Shown: positions 25,363 through 35,444, numbered from the stretch's first letter. The stretch is 56,310 nt of DNA from Hyphomicrobiales bacterium (GCA_028290705.1 JAQGJH010000075.1:1-56310), one strand, 5' to 3'. Made by a program: numbers and translations. Notes: a model not told the origin generated them from the sequence alone.

Positions 25363-26907
25363 TCAAACGCCCGAGGCGATGCGGCGGGCTTCGGTCAAGG
25401 TCAGGCGTGAGCGGCGGGCCTGATCGGGACGCGTTTCCGGAAAATCCAATCGGAAATGCCCGCCGCGGCTCTCGCGCCGAATCAGCGCTGCGGCGGCGAC
25501 CAGCAAGGCGGCATTGGCCATCTGCCGCACGACGGGATCGCGCGCTTCCTGCTCCACCGCGCCGATGATGCCGAGCGCGGCCCGCAAGCCGGCTTCGCCG
25601 CGCAGAACGCCGCAGCGGGCGCTCATGGTCTCGCGCAGTTTCGTGATGAAATGCGGCTGCGGCGGCACGGATGTGTTGGAAAGGCGGTTCAGCAGAAAGC
25701 TTTCCACCGGGCCGATGTCGAACTGCTTTTCGGGCAATGCCTTGAGGTCTTCGGCGATGCGGGCCGCGAAGACCACAGCCTCGAGCAGCGAATTCGACGC
25801 GAGCCGGTTCGCGCCGTGGACGCCCGTCGACGCCACTTCGCCGGCGGCCCACAGTCCGTTGAGCGAAGTCCGGCCGCGCGCATCGGTCCAGACGCCGCCC
25901 ATGTGGTAATGCTCGGCCGGACAAACCGGAATGAGGTCGTGCGACGGATCGATGCCGGCCGAACGGCAGATCTCGGTGACGCCGGGAAAATCTTCGGCGA
26001 ATCTTTCGCCCGGAGAGCGCGTGCCATCCAGAAAAGCGCCGCGTCCGGCCGCGATGCTGGCGAATACGCCGCGGGCGACGATGTCGCGCGGCGCGAGTTC
26101 AGCATCGGGATGCAGCGCGCGCATGAAGCGCTCGCCATCGCGGTCGACCAGCACCGCGCCCTCGCCCCGCAGCGCTTCGGTGGCGAGCGGCGCGGGATCG
26201 CGGCCGATGTCGATGGCGGTCGGATGAAACTGAACGAATTCCGCATCCGCGATGATGGCGCCGGCGCGCGCCGCCATTGAGAGCCCCAGGCCGCGCGATT
26301 CGGGCGGGTTGGTGGTGACGGCGAACAGATGGCCGATGCCGCCGGTCGCCAGCACGGTTGCGCCTGCGGGAAACTTCTCGCGCCGGCCATCAGCGCCGCG
26401 GGCGACGACGCCAATGACGCGGCCGTGGTGGCAGATGAGATCTTCGGCCGTGTGATTCTCGATCACCTCGATCGAGGGCGTGGCGCGCACACGCGCCACC
26501 AGCGCCTCCATGATGGCGCGTCCGGCCATGTCGCCGCGCACGCGCACGATCCGGCGCTCTCCATGCGCGGCTTCACGCGACTGGACGAGCCGGCCCTCGA
26601 GGTCCTTGTCGAAGGGCACCCCGTACGACAGCAGGTCGTGGACGCGATCGGCGGCTTCGCGCGCCATGCCGAGGACGATCTCGCGGTCGGCGATCCCGGC
26701 GCCCGCCACGAGCGTGTCCTGCATGTGTTTTTCGGGCGTGTCGCCCTCGCCCATCGCGGCGGCGATGCCGCCCTGCGCCCAGACCGAGGAGGCGCCCGAG
26801 CCGAGCGGCGCGGTCGCCAGCAGGGTGACGGGACGCGGCGCGAGCTTCAGTGCGCAGAAAAGTCCCGCAAGGCCGCCGCCCACGATGAGAATGTCAGAAG
26901 TGGGCAT
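25363..26907 (-). CDS. nadB: L-aspartate oxidase
   Basis: NadB oxidises L-aspartate to iminoaspartate, which NadA condenses with dihydroxyacetone phosphate to quinolinate. The 514-residue flavoprotein starts with the FAD dinucleotide motif [17 protein letters not shown]. It shows [22 protein letters not shown], the FAD-phosphate region [21 protein letters not shown], and the active-site [18 protein letters not shown]. It lies 157 bp downstream of nadA with a terminator-like hairpin between. nadC is not in the window. Confidence 0.95.
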   Translation of the reverse strand: MPTSDILIVGGGLAGLFCALKLAPRPVTLLATAPLGSGASSVWAQGGIAAAMGEGDTPEKHMQDTLVAGAGIADREIVLGMAREAADRVHDLLSYGVPFDKDLEGRLVQSREAAHGERRIVRVRGDMAGRAIMEALVARVRATPSIEVIENHTAEDLICHHGRVIGVVARGADGRREKFPAGATVLATGGIGHLFAVTTNPPESRGLGLSMAARAGAIIADAEFVQFHPTAIDIGRDPAPLATEALRGEGAVLVDRDGERFMRALHPDAELAPRDIVARGVFASIAAGRGAFLDGTRSPGERFAEDFPGVTEICRSAGIDPSHDLIPVCPAEHYHMGGVWTDARGRTSLNGLWAAGEVASTGVHGANRLASNSLLEAVVFAARIAEDLKALPEKQFDIGPVESFLLNRLSNTSVPPQPHFITKLRETMSARCGVLRGEAGLRAALGIIGAVEQEARDPVVRQMANAALLVAAAALIRRESRGGHFRLDFPETRPDQARRSRLTLTEARRIASGV

Positions 26908-26996
26908 GTTTCAAGTGTTTCCGGCCGTCGTGGTGCTGCGGGGCCGGTCAACGCGCGACTCCCGGTTCGTCGAGAACGGACTGCATCTGCCGGTGA

Positions 26997-27026
26997 AAAA
27001 TGGCCGGAACGAGTCCGGCCATTTTC
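26997..27026 (-). terminator. Intrinsic terminator between nadA and nadB
   Basis: A GC-rich stem flanked by A/T runs (AAAATGGCCGGA at 26997-27008 pairing with TCCGGCCATTTT at 27014-27025) closes on a 5-nt loop. On the minus strand the stem runs into TTTTT, the form of a good intrinsic terminator 38 nt after the nadA stop. The plus strand also carries TTTT, so it may act both ways. Confidence 0.8.
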
Positions 27027-27063
27027 ATCATGCGGAAAGTCGCGGACGTGTCTCCGCCCGGCC

Positions 27064-28164
27064 TCAGCCGAGATCGATCATGCGCTGGACGCTCGCGCGG
27101 GCGCGGACCGCCAGAGCCGGATCGATCGTCACCTCTTCCTTCATGTAGACGAGGCTGTCGAGGATTTTCGGCAGCGTGATGCGCTTCATGTGCGGGCAAA
27201 GATTGCAGGGCCGGACGAAATCGACGTTCGGCGTTTCGGCCGCGACATTGTCGGCCATCGAGCACTCGGTGACCAACAGCACGCGACGCGGCTGATTCTT
27301 CTTCACATAATCGATCATCGCGGCGGTCGAACCGGAGAAGTCGGCGACCTCAACCACTTCACGCGGGCATTCCGGGTGCGCGATGATCTGGATCGAGGGA
27401 TCGTCGGCGCGATAGCGCTTCAGTTCGTCCGCGGTGAAGCGCTCATGCACTTCGCACGCCCCCGTCCAGGCGATGATCTTCACCTTGGTCTGCGCCGCGA
27501 CGTTCTGCGCGAGATAGCGATCGGGCAGGAAGATCACGCGATCGACCCCGAGGCTCTCCACCACTTTCACGGCGTTGGACGACGTGCAGCAGATGTCGAC
27601 CTCGGCCTTCACGTCGGCGGAGGTGTTGACGTAGGCGACGATCGGCACGCCCGGATATTTCGCCCGCAGCGCGCGGACGTCCGCGCCCGTGATCGATTCG
27701 GCGAGCGAACATCCGGCCTTCATGTCGGGAATGAGAATCGTCTTGTCCGGATTGAGGAGCTTGGACGTCTCGGCCATGAAGTGGACGCCGCCCTGCACGA
27801 TGATCTCGGCATCGGTCTGGCCGGCCAGCTTGGCAAGCTGAAGCGAATCGCCGACGACGTCGGCGACGCAATTGTAGATTTCGGGCGTCTGGTAGTTATG
27901 CGCCAGGATGACGGCATTGCGCTCGCGCTTCAGGTCGTTGATGGCCTTGACGTAAGGCGCATGAAAAGGCCACTCCACGGGCGGGATGATGCGCTTCACC
28001 TTTTCGTACAGGTGCGCCGTCTCGCGCTCGACTTCGGGTGTCCAGACCAGCGGCGGCATCGGGAGGACGCCGAAACGCTGGGCTGCCGAGGGCAGGCCCA
28101 CGGTCATGGCGCCGAGCGCGGACTGCCCTGCATGAGCCTGTCCCGCATGAGCTTGAACCTGCAT
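27064..28164 (-). CDS. nadA: Quinolinate synthase
   Basis: NadA uses a [4Fe-4S] cluster to form quinolinate from iminoaspartate and dihydroxyacetone phosphate, the first committed intermediate of NAD. The 366-residue protein has the three expected cluster cysteines in [29 protein letters not shown] and [29 protein letters not shown] and [14 protein letters not shown] are family blocks. A strong GGAGGCGGAG precedes the ATG, and a perfect 19-bp palindrome begins 14 nt upstream of the start. Control by the NadQ-like regulator encoded at 12633-13616 is the obvious inference. Confidence 0.95.
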   Translation of the reverse strand: MQVQAHAGQAHAGQSALGAMTVGLPSAAQRFGVLPMPPLVWTPEVERETAHLYEKVKRIIPPVEWPFHAPYVKAINDLKRERNAVILAHNYQTPEIYNCVADVVGDSLQLAKLAGQTDAEIIVQGGVHFMAETSKLLNPDKTILIPDMKAGCSLAESITGADVRALRAKYPGVPIVAYVNTSADVKAEVDICCTSSNAVKVVESLGVDRVIFLPDRYLAQNVAAQTKVKIIAWTGACEVHERFTADELKRYRADDPSIQIIAHPECPREVVEVADFSGSTAAMIDYVKKNQPRRVLLVTECSMADNVAAETPNVDFVRPCNLCPHMKRITLPKILDSLVYMKEEVTIDPALAVRARASVQRMIDLG

Positions 28165-28177
28165 CTCCGCCTCCTTT

Positions 28178-28196
28178 TATGCTCAAGTTGAGCATA
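28178..28196. promoter_or_regulatory. Palindromic operator upstream of nadA
   Basis: TATGCTC-N5-GAGCATA is a perfect inverted repeat; with the inner bases (AA, G, TT) all 19 bp are symmetric. It lies directly behind the nadA ribosome-binding site. A bound repressor would block transcription through or initiation at the nadA leader. The palindrome is seen directly; the regulator assignment is inferred from the NadQ-like gene at 12.6 kb. Confidence 0.8.
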
Positions 28197-28280
28197 TGTA
28201 GGTCCGAAAGAAACTCGCCCGAGGTCTTTGGGACCATGGCGAGGCACTGTACGCCCGCTCGAGCGGGTCGGGAGCGTTGA

Positions 28281-28299
28281 TATACTCTTTGCGAGCATA
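28281..28299. promoter_or_regulatory. Second copy of the nad-type palindrome
   Basis: TATACTC-N5-GAGCATA repeats the nadA operator with one mismatch in the outer arms and the same 5-nt centre length. Its centre is 103 bp from that of the first site, close to ten helical turns, so the two could be bridged by one oligomeric protein. It may also control the divergent membrane-protein gene at 28442. Confidence 0.65.
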
Positions 28300-28441
28300 A
28301 AGGTAGTGCCGTTGCGCGCGATTGCATCCCCGGCGGAGCATTATTTTGACCCGGACGGTCTTTGCCGGCTCGCGCGGGGTTGCCGGACTTGTCTCGCGCC
28401 GCAAGTTCCGCGATGACTGGGCGGCAAACCGCGAGCAACCC

Positions 28442-28789
28442 ATGCTTTTCGTCACGATTGCGTATTTTCTCTCCAGCGTCGCCGTCGGCGGCGCCAAGAT
28501 CCTGGCGGGTGAGACCGGGAGCGGCATCGCCTTCCTGGCGGCGGCCCTCTTCGGCTTCTGGGCAGGATCGGGAATCAAGATCGCGCTCTACACGCCCCTG
28601 AAACGTCCCCGCGTCATTGCGCTGATCCTGACGGCGGCGTTCTCGTCACTGGCCTTCCTGATCACCATCCTGTCGGGCGTCCGGTTCGAAGCCTATGGCC
28701 AGGACCTGCATGGGGCCGCCTGGGTGGTCGCCGGACTGATCGCCGGCATCATGGGCACGCGCCGCCGCATGAAGGGCAAACCGATCTAG
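28442..28789 (+). CDS. Small integral membrane protein, divergent from nadA
   Basis: The 115-residue protein has about four hydrophobic helices: LFVTIAYFLSSVAVGGAKILA, SGIAFLAAALFGFWAGSGI, VIALILTAAFSSLAFLITIL and GAAWVVAGLIAGIMG. It ends in a basic tail (GTRRRMKGKPI). I recognise no family. The ATG at 28442 starts the hydrophobic part directly; a start 40 codons upstream is possible. The upstream region is shared with nadA and holds two nad-type palindromes, so it could be a NAD-precursor-related membrane protein, but that rests on position only. Confidence 0.6.
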   Translation: MLFVTIAYFLSSVAVGGAKILAGETGSGIAFLAAALFGFWAGSGIKIALYTPLKRPRVIALILTAAFSSLAFLITILSGVRFEAYGQDLHGAAWVVAGLIAGIMGTRRRMKGKPI

Positions 28790-28799
28790 CGATCGCCGG

Positions 28800-30098
28800 T
28801 CATGTCTGGCCCGGACGCAGCTTGTAGAAGATGTGCTGGCCGATCTTGTCGGTCTTTTTCAGGCGGCGCGACCAACCGGGCTTCACGTAGGTGGCGTGAT
28901 AGTGCGTCGCCGCGCCGACCTCGCTGAGATAGGTTTTGCCGACCAGCACTTCCCTGGCGATGCGCTGGGCGACGCGCCAGGGCTCCGCCTCGGTGATCTT
29001 CAGCGACTTGCCTTCGCAGGCGAAGGAGAACTGGCAGGCCTTGTAGCGGTGCCGGTTCTGGAACACGACGCCGCAGACGCTGGCGGGATAGAGCCCGCTC
29101 GACACGCGGTTGAGCACCACCTGGGCGACGGCCGCCTGCCCGGCCTCCGGCTCGCTGCGGGCTTCGAAATAGATCGCCTGAGCCAGGCAATGCTCTTCGC
29201 TGCCGGCCTTGTCCTGATCGATCAGCGCCGTGTAGTTGGGGCGGTCCGTCTGGGGCGCGACCGAGACGTGCGACTGCGGCGGCAAAGCCGCGACCTCGAT
29301 GGCGCGGGAGTGGCCGCCGGCTTCCTGCTTGTCGCCGGGTGCGCGCGGAATGAGATAGGCGGCGGCGTCGATGGGCGTCGCCTCGGTGGGAGCGGGCGTG
29401 GCCGATGCCAGCGCCACGGCGCGCGGCACGCTCGGCGTCGCGCCGTCGAAGACGCGGGCGTTCGAGCCGAGCCCGGTGCGCAGGCTCGGCCTCGTGGCGG
29501 TCGAAGAGGCCTGGCCGGGCGAGGCATCGGAAGCGGCCGGCGCGGTGTTGGAGGCCGGTTCCTCGGGTTTTTCGAAGCGCGATACGGACTCGGGACCGGG
29601 GGCCGGTCCATCCGCGGGCGCGAGCCTGTCGAAGGCCACGGCGCCACGTGCGGACAGCAGCAACTCGCCGGCGCGATAGGCCTCTATGCCGCCGCGGCGG
29701 CGCAGCTTGGCGTCGAAGGTCGGACGAAGACCGACCACGGGATCGCCGCGCTTGCTGCGATCGATTTCGGGAAACGCGCGCGCGCCGTTCTTCAGTGCGA
29801 CGCGTGGGTCGATCTCGTCGGGGCGCAGCAGGAATTCGTTCGGGTCGCCGACCGCCAGGGAAGCCAGCCGCACGCCGGGCTGCTGGCGCGAAACCGCCAT
29901 GCCGAAGACGTGCCGGACGCTGGAGATGGAGGGGATCAGATCGACGGGCGCTTCCGCGCGCCGGGCCGACAGCGGCGCGGTGCTGGCCCCGATGGAGGCA
30001 TCCTGGCCGGCCACCGCCGTGAAGGACACGACGAGCCCCATGCCGAGACACCAGGGGGCGAACACGCCCATAGCCCAAGTGATGCGAGACCGACTCAT
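28800..30098 (-). CDS. SleB-type cell-wall hydrolase
   Basis: The 432-residue protein has an N-terminal signal or anchor (RITWAMGVFAPWCLGMGLVVSFTAVAG). A long Ala/Pro-rich linker of low conservation leads to a C-terminal Hydrolase_2 (SleB) domain starting at about residue 300. Key features are EEHCLAQAIYFEARSEP with the catalytic glutamate, AQVVLNRVSSGLYPASVCGVVFQN and ATHYHATYVKPGW. SleB enzymes cleave peptidoglycan as lytic transglycosylases; in non-spore-formers this domain serves general wall remodelling. It converges with the membrane-protein gene. Confidence 0.9.
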   Translation of the reverse strand: MSRSRITWAMGVFAPWCLGMGLVVSFTAVAGQDASIGASTAPLSARRAEAPVDLIPSISSVRHVFGMAVSRQQPGVRLASLAVGDPNEFLLRPDEIDPRVALKNGARAFPEIDRSKRGDPVVGLRPTFDAKLRRRGGIEAYRAGELLLSARGAVAFDRLAPADGPAPGPESVSRFEKPEEPASNTAPAASDASPGQASSTATRPSLRTGLGSNARVFDGATPSVPRAVALASATPAPTEATPIDAAAYLIPRAPGDKQEAGGHSRAIEVAALPPQSHVSVAPQTDRPNYTALIDQDKAGSEEHCLAQAIYFEARSEPEAGQAAVAQVVLNRVSSGLYPASVCGVVFQNRHRYKACQFSFACEGKSLKITEAEPWRVAQRIAREVLVGKTYLSEVGAATHYHATYVKPGWSRRLKKTDKIGQHIFYKLRPGQT

Positions 30099-30262
30099 AC
30101 GCTACCTACGCCGAAACACGAACCCGACACCGGAAGTCGACTGCGGCATCGCGGCCACAATCGGGAAGTGCTTCCCGGTGCTTATGGTTATCGGTGTTTA
30201 AGCTTGAGGAGGCGTTACCCGGCAGGCCAGCGCTGGCGTGCCAATTCGGGACGGGCGCGCGG

Positions 30263-30541
30263 TCAGGCGACCGTCGGCGCGGAGCCGAACAGGAAGGTGA
30301 TCAGCAGGAACAGCACGTAGCCGGAGAAGAATCCGGCGAAGCGCGACTCCATGCTGAGCGGAACGACCTTCCCGCGCATGACCCGCATCAGGATGACGTC
30401 GACCACCAGCGAGATCACCAGCAGGATCATCAAGGGCGTGACATAGCCCTTGCCGATGCCCGGATAACCGAGCGAGACGGCGCCGACGACCACGCCGGCG
30501 ATGCACATGGTGGCCAGATAGATGTTGCGCGCTGCCTTCAC
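30263..30541 (-). CDS. Small three-helix membrane protein after ppdK
   Basis: The 92-residue protein has three hydrophobic stretches (IYLATMCIAGVVVGAVSLGYPG, YVTPLMILLVISLVVDVILM, FAGFFSGYVLFLLITFLFG). No family is recognised. The start is GTG at 30541, preceded by GAGGAGC at 6-nt spacing; that ribosome-binding site lies across the ppdK stop, so the gene is probably cotranscribed with and coupled to ppdK. Function unknown. Confidence 0.65.
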   Translation of the reverse strand: MKAARNIYLATMCIAGVVVGAVSLGYPGIGKGYVTPLMILLVISLVVDVILMRVMRGKVVPLSMESRFAGFFSGYVLFLLITFLFGSAPTVA

Positions 30542-30551
30542 GTCTTGCTCC

Positions 30552-33230
30552 TCAGGCCTGAGAGGCCGCCTTCTTGCCAAGCGCCGCCTGTGCTGCCGCA
30601 AGGCGCGCGATCGGCACGCGGAACGGTGAGCACGAGACGTAGTCGAGGCCGGTGCGCTCGCAGAAGGCGATCGAGGCCGGATCGCCGCCGTGTTCGCCGC
30701 AAATGCCGAGCTTGATGTCGGGCCGCGTGGCGCGGCCGCGCTCGGCCGCGATGCGCACGAGTTCGCCGACGCCCTCCTGATCGAGCGTCACGAAGGGATC
30801 GGCCGGGAGAATGCCCTTGGCGGTGTAGGGTCCGAGGAACGAGGCCGCGTCGTCGCGCGAAATGCCGAGCGCCGTCTGGGTGAGATCGTTGGTGCCGAAG
30901 GAAAAGAATTCGGCGGTCCTGGCGATCTCGCCCGCCAGAAGCGCAGCGCGCGGCAGTTCGATCATCGTGCCGACCTGATACGGCACCTTGACGCCCGTTT
31001 CCTTCTCGACCGCTTCGGCCATGGCGACGATGCGCGCCTTGGTGAGATCGAGTTCGGCGCGGGTCATCACCAGCGGCACCATGATCTCGGCGGTGATCGG
31101 CTCACCGGTCTTTTTGCCGGCCGCAACCGCGCCTTCGAAGATCGCGCGCGCCTGCATTTCGGCGATTTCCGGATAGGCGATGGCGATGCGCACGCCGCGG
31201 AAACCCAGCATCGGGTTGAACTCGTGCAACTCGGCGGCGCGGCGCTTGAGTTTCGCGGGATCGGCGTTCATCGAGGTCGCGACTTCGGCGATCTCGGCGT
31301 CGGTGTGCGGCAGGAATTCGTGCAGCGGCGGATCGAGCAGACGGATGGTGACCGGCAGCCCCTGCATGATCTCGAACAGCGCGGCGAAATCGTCGCGCTG
31401 CATCGGCAGGAGTTTCGCGAGCGCGGCGCGGCGGCCGCTTTCGTCGTCGGCCAGGATCATCTCGCGCACGGCGACGATGCGGTCGCCTTCGAAGAACATG
31501 TGCTCGGTGCGGCAGAGACCGATGCCGTCCGCCCCGAAACTACGGGCGACACGCGCATCCGCGGGCGTTTCCGCATTGGTGCGCACCTTCATGCGACGCA
31601 CCTTGTCGGCCCATTGCATCAGCGTGGCGAACTCGCCCGAGAGTTCGGGCTGCAGCATCGCGACGGAGCCTTCGAGCACCTGGCCGGTCGAGCCGTCGAC
31701 CGTGATGATGTCGCCCTTCTTCAGCGTCCGGCCCATGGCCACGAGAGTCTGGGCGGCGTAATCGACGCGGATCTGGCCGGCGCCCGACACACAGGGCTTG
31801 CCCATGCCGCGCGCCACGACGGCCGCGTGCGAGGTCATGCCGCCGCGCGTCGTCAGGATGCCGGCGGACGCGTGCATGCCGTGAATGTCTTCCGGGCTTG
31901 TCTCGATGCGCACCAGAATGACGCTGCGGCCCGCCGACTTGAGTTGCTCGGCTTCGTCGGACGAGAAGACGATCTCGCCCGAGGCCGCGCCGGGCGACGC
32001 CGGCAAGCCCGTCGCGAGGATCTTGCGCTCGGCCTTGGGATCGATGGTGGGATGCAGGAGTTGGTCGAGCGCCGCCGGATCGACGCGCAGCACCGCCTCT
32101 TCCTGCGTGATCAGCCCGTCGTTGGCCATTTCGACCGCGATGCGGAGCGCGGCTTTCGCGGTGCGCTTGCCACCGCGCGTCTGCAGCATCCAGAGCTTGC
32201 CGCGCTCGACGGTGAATTCGAGATCCTGCATGTCGCGATAGTGCTTCTCGAGCAGTTGCGTGACGCGCAGGAACTCGTGATAGACCTCCGGCATGACCGT
32301 CTCCATCGACGGCTTGTCGGAATGGGCGGCGATGCGGGCTTCCTCGGTGATGTTCTGCGGCGTGCGGATGCCCGCCACCACGTCTTCGCCCTGGGCGTTG
32401 ACCAGGAACTCGCCATAGAGTTCGCGTTCGCCGGTCGAGGGATTGCGCGTGAAGGCGACGCCCGTCGCCGACGTCTCGCCCATGTTGCCGAACACCATGG
32501 CCTGGACGTTGACCGCCGTGCCCCAGTCGGCCGGAATGTCGTTGAGGCGGCGATAGGTGATGGCGCGCTGGTTCATCCACGAGCCGAACACCGCCCCGAT
32601 GGCGCCCCAGAGCTGCTCGTGCGGATCCTGCGGGAACGGCTTGCCGGTCTTGTGCTCGACCTTGGCCTTGTATTCGACGATGATCTTGCGCCAGTCGCCG
32701 GCGTCGAGATCGGTGTCGAACATGAAGCTGCGGCTGTCCTTGTATTCCTCCAGCACCTCTTCGAATTCGTGGTGATCCACGTCGAGCACGACGTTGGAAT
32801 ACATCTGGATGAAGCGGCGATAGGAATCATAGGCGAAACGCTCGTCGCCGGCGCTCTCGGCCAGCGCCCCGACCGTGGCGTCGTTGAGACCTAGGTTGAG
32901 CACCGTGTCCATCATGCCCGGCATGGAGGCGCGGGCGCCGGAGCGGACCGAGACGAGCAGCGGATTGGCCGCGTCCCCGAAGGTGCGCCCGGTGATGTCG
33001 CCGACGTGCCGCAGCGCGGCCTCGACCTGGGCGTTCAATTCGTCGGGATATCGACGGCCGTGATCGTAGAAATAGGTGCAGACTTCCGTCGTAATCGTGA
33101 AGCCCGGGGGGACGGGCAGGCCCAGATTGGCCATTTCGGCGAGGTTGGCGCCCTTGCCGCCGAGCAGGTTGCGCATGCCGCTCTCGCCCTCGGCCTTTCC
33201 GTCACCGAAGGTGTAAACCCACTTGGTCAT
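30552..33230 (-). CDS. ppdK: Pyruvate, phosphate dikinase
   Basis: PPDK interconverts pyruvate, ATP and phosphate with PEP, AMP and diphosphate. The 892-residue protein shows all parts. The N-terminal ATP-grasp domain starts MTKWVYTFGDGKAEG and includes GGKGANLAEMANLGLPVPPGF. The swivelling phosphohistidine domain has ILTTRGGMTSHAAVVARGMGKPCVSG, with the catalytic histidine in TSHA. The C-terminal TIM barrel contains GICGEHGGDPASIAFC. I placed the start at MTKWVYTFG; upstream codons are extra. It is divergent from dxs. Confidence 0.96.
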   Translation of the reverse strand: MTKWVYTFGDGKAEGESGMRNLLGGKGANLAEMANLGLPVPPGFTITTEVCTYFYDHGRRYPDELNAQVEAALRHVGDITGRTFGDAANPLLVSVRSGARASMPGMMDTVLNLGLNDATVGALAESAGDERFAYDSYRRFIQMYSNVVLDVDHHEFEEVLEEYKDSRSFMFDTDLDAGDWRKIIVEYKAKVEHKTGKPFPQDPHEQLWGAIGAVFGSWMNQRAITYRRLNDIPADWGTAVNVQAMVFGNMGETSATGVAFTRNPSTGERELYGEFLVNAQGEDVVAGIRTPQNITEEARIAAHSDKPSMETVMPEVYHEFLRVTQLLEKHYRDMQDLEFTVERGKLWMLQTRGGKRTAKAALRIAVEMANDGLITQEEAVLRVDPAALDQLLHPTIDPKAERKILATGLPASPGAASGEIVFSSDEAEQLKSAGRSVILVRIETSPEDIHGMHASAGILTTRGGMTSHAAVVARGMGKPCVSGAGQIRVDYAAQTLVAMGRTLKKGDIITVDGSTGQVLEGSVAMLQPELSGEFATLMQWADKVRRMKVRTNAETPADARVARSFGADGIGLCRTEHMFFEGDRIVAVREMILADDESGRRAALAKLLPMQRDDFAALFEIMQGLPVTIRLLDPPLHEFLPHTDAEIAEVATSMNADPAKLKRRAAELHEFNPMLGFRGVRIAIAYPEIAEMQARAIFEGAVAAGKKTGEPITAEIMVPLVMTRAELDLTKARIVAMAEAVEKETGVKVPYQVGTMIELPRAALLAGEIARTAEFFSFGTNDLTQTALGISRDDAASFLGPYTAKGILPADPFVTLDQEGVGELVRIAAERGRATRPDIKLGICGEHGGDPASIAFCERTGLDYVSCSPFRVPIARLAAAQAALGKKAASQA

Positions 33231-33369
33231 TGCTCGATCCCCGGCTGCCGGCTCTGTGCGCACTCGCCCCCGCGTGCGCCGTTCTGTCTAGGCGGAAATA
33301 GGCGTCGAGATCAATTCGCCAATCGAGTGAAGGTGAACCGCTGGCGGAACGATCCCGCGAAGCCGTCAT

Positions 33370-33397
33370 TTGGCAGGGGGACGTGATTTGGTATAGA
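33370..33397 (+). promoter_or_regulatory. Candidate dxs promoter
   Basis: TTGGCA (33370-33375), a 16-nt spacer and TATAGA (33392-33397) form a good sigma-70-type promoter. Transcription near 33404 leaves a leader of about 54 nt to the GTG at 33458. It excludes the alternative upstream GTG at 33383, which would lie inside the promoter. Seen as a pattern, not tested. Confidence 0.55.
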
Positions 33398-33457
33398 CCT
33401 GCTCCACCCCTCCGGAAGATCGCGAAGCCCTCGAGCGCGCCCCAGTCAGAGAGATCC

Positions 33458-35395
33458 GTGCAAGACTTCTCGAAAACGCCACTTCTCGACCGGATCGACT
33501 CTCCGGAAGACCTGCGCAAGCTGCCCGAGGCCGATCTCCGGCAGGTGGCGCACGAGTTGCGCGGCGAGACCATCGATGCCGTCTCGGTGACGGGCGGGCA
33601 TCTGGGCGCAGGGCTTGGCGTCGTCGAACTCACGGTCGCGCTCCACCACGTGTTCGACACGCCACGCGACCGGATCATCTGGGACGTCGGCCACCAGGCC
33701 TATCCGCACAAGATCCTGACCGGGCGGCGCGACCGCATCCGCACCCTGCGCCAGGGCGGCGGCCTCTCGGGCTTCACCCGCCGCAGCGAGAGCGAATACG
33801 ATCCGTTCGGCGCGGCGCACTCGTCCACGTCCATCTCGGCCGGCCTCGGCATGGCGGTGGCGCGCGACCTTTCGGGCAAGCACAACAGCGTCATCGCGGT
33901 GATCGGCGACGGCGCGATGTCGGCCGGCATGGCCTATGAGGCGATGAACAATGCCGGGGCGATGCATTCGCGGCTGATCGTCATCCTGAACGACAACGAC
34001 ATGTCGATCGCGCCGCCGGTCGGAGCGATGTCGGCCTATCTGGCGCGGCTGGGGTCCGGCCGCACCTATCTCAAGCTGCGCGACGTCGGCAAGCAACTCG
34101 CCAAGCACATGCCGGCCAAGATCGACCGCGCCATCACGCGCGCCGTCGAGCATGCGCGCGGCTACGTCACGGGCGGGACGCTGTTCGAGGAGCTGGGCTT
34201 CTATTATGTCGGCCCGATCGACGGGCACAATCTCGATCACCTCCTGCCGGTGCTGAAGAACGTGCGCGACGCCGACGTCGGCGGCCCCGTTCTGATCCAC
34301 GTCGTGACCCAGAAGGGCAAGGGCTATCCGCCGGCGGAGGCCTCGGACGACAAGTATCATGGCGTCAACACGTTCGACGTGGTGACGGGCGCGCAGGCCA
34401 AGCCCAAGGCCAATGCGCCGGCCTATACGCGCGTCTTTGCCGAAAGCCTGCTGAAAGAGGCCGAGCGCGACGACAAGATCGTCGCCGTCACGGCGGCCAT
34501 GCCGACCGGGACCGGGCTCGACCTGTTCGCCGAGCGCTTCCCGACCCGCAGTTTCGACGTGGGCATTGCCGAGCAGCATGCCGTCACCTTCGCGGCCGGC
34601 CTCGCGACGGAAGGCTACAAGCCGTTCTGCGCGATCTATTCGACGTTCCTGCAGCGGGCCTACGACCAGGTCGTGCACGACGTCTGCATTCAGCGTCTGC
34701 CCGTGCGTTTCGCCATCGACCGCGCCGGGCTCGTGGGGGCGGACGGCGCGACCCATGCGGGATCGTTCGACGTCGCCTATCTGGGCTGCCTGCCGGACAT
34801 GACCATCATGGCGGCGGCCGACGAAGCCGAACTCGTCCACATGGTGGCGACGGCGGCCGCCTACGACGACGGGCCGATCGCCTTCCGCTATCCGCGCGGC
34901 GAAGGCGTAGGCGTCGACATGCCCGAGGTCGGGGTGCCGCTGGAAATCGGCCGCGGCCGTATTCTGCGCGAAGGCACGCGGATCGCCCTGCTGTCTCTGG
35001 GCACGCGTCTGGGCGAGGCCCAGCGCGCCGCCGAGACCCTGGCCGGATACGGGCTCTCCACCACGGTGGCGGACGCACGCTTCGCCAAGCCGCTCGACCG
35101 GGACCTGCTGCGCAAGCTCGCGGCCCATCACGAGGTGCTGGTCACCATCGAGGAAGGCTCGAACGGCGGCTTCGGCTCGATGGTCCTGTATGCTCTCAGC
35201 GAGGACGGCGCGCTCGACGGCACGGGTCGCACGCCCCTGAAGGTGCGCACCATGGTGCTGCCCGACGTGTTCCTCGACCACGACAAGCCGGATCGGCTCT
35301 ATGCGCAGGCCGGGCTCGACGCCAAGGCCATCGTGGCCAAGGTGCTGGACATGCTGGGGCGCAGCGAAGAGGCGGCGAAGTCGCTGATCGCGTGA
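33458..35395 (+). CDS. dxs: 1-deoxy-D-xylulose-5-phosphate synthase
   Basis: Dxs condenses pyruvate and glyceraldehyde 3-phosphate to DXP, the entry step of the MEP isoprenoid route, using thiamine diphosphate. The protein (645 residues from this GTG) starts [22 protein letters not shown]. It has the thiamine-binding [18 protein letters not shown], the [16 protein letters not shown] block and the transketolase-type [17 protein letters not shown] with its catalytic glutamate. The C-terminal domain is complete. A promoter-like element upstream supports the GTG at 33458. tlyA follows after 49 nt. Confidence 0.95.
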   Translation: MQDFSKTPLLDRIDSPEDLRKLPEADLRQVAHELRGETIDAVSVTGGHLGAGLGVVELTVALHHVFDTPRDRIIWDVGHQAYPHKILTGRRDRIRTLRQGGGLSGFTRRSESEYDPFGAAHSSTSISAGLGMAVARDLSGKHNSVIAVIGDGAMSAGMAYEAMNNAGAMHSRLIVILNDNDMSIAPPVGAMSAYLARLGSGRTYLKLRDVGKQLAKHMPAKIDRAITRAVEHARGYVTGGTLFEELGFYYVGPIDGHNLDHLLPVLKNVRDADVGGPVLIHVVTQKGKGYPPAEASDDKYHGVNTFDVVTGAQAKPKANAPAYTRVFAESLLKEAERDDKIVAVTAAMPTGTGLDLFAERFPTRSFDVGIAEQHAVTFAAGLATEGYKPFCAIYSTFLQRAYDQVVHDVCIQRLPVRFAIDRAGLVGADGATHAGSFDVAYLGCLPDMTIMAAADEAELVHMVATAAAYDDGPIAFRYPRGEGVGVDMPEVGVPLEIGRGRILREGTRIALLSLGTRLGEAQRAAETLAGYGLSTTVADARFAKPLDRDLLRKLAAHHEVLVTIEEGSNGGFGSMVLYALSEDGALDGTGRTPLKVRTMVLPDVFLDHDKPDRLYAQAGLDAKAIVAKVLDMLGRSEEAAKSLIA

Positions 35396-35444
35396 GCCCG
35401 CGCTTCCGCCCCTTTGGCCACCTCACCCGACCGGACGGCCCCTG

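Noticed and set aside
25172-25924. Long N-terminal extension of the TPR protein, into nadB
   Set aside because: It overlaps nadB in another frame, is Arg-rich and would bury the signal sequence.
28833-30320. A 495-codon plus-strand frame opposite the SleB gene
   Set aside because: Gly/Arg-rich antisense shadow of a clear SleB-domain protein.
30690-32894. A 734-codon plus-strand frame opposite ppdK
   Set aside because: It mirrors the codons of ppdK in GC-rich DNA; its composition is unnatural and no domain is visible.
33383-33457. Upstream GTG start for dxs
   Set aside because: It lies between the -35 and -10 of the candidate promoter, and the added residues do not resemble Dxs.
33446-35281. 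A 611-codon minus-strand frame opposite dxs
   Set aside because: Antisense shadow; dxs is complete and well conserved on the plus strand.
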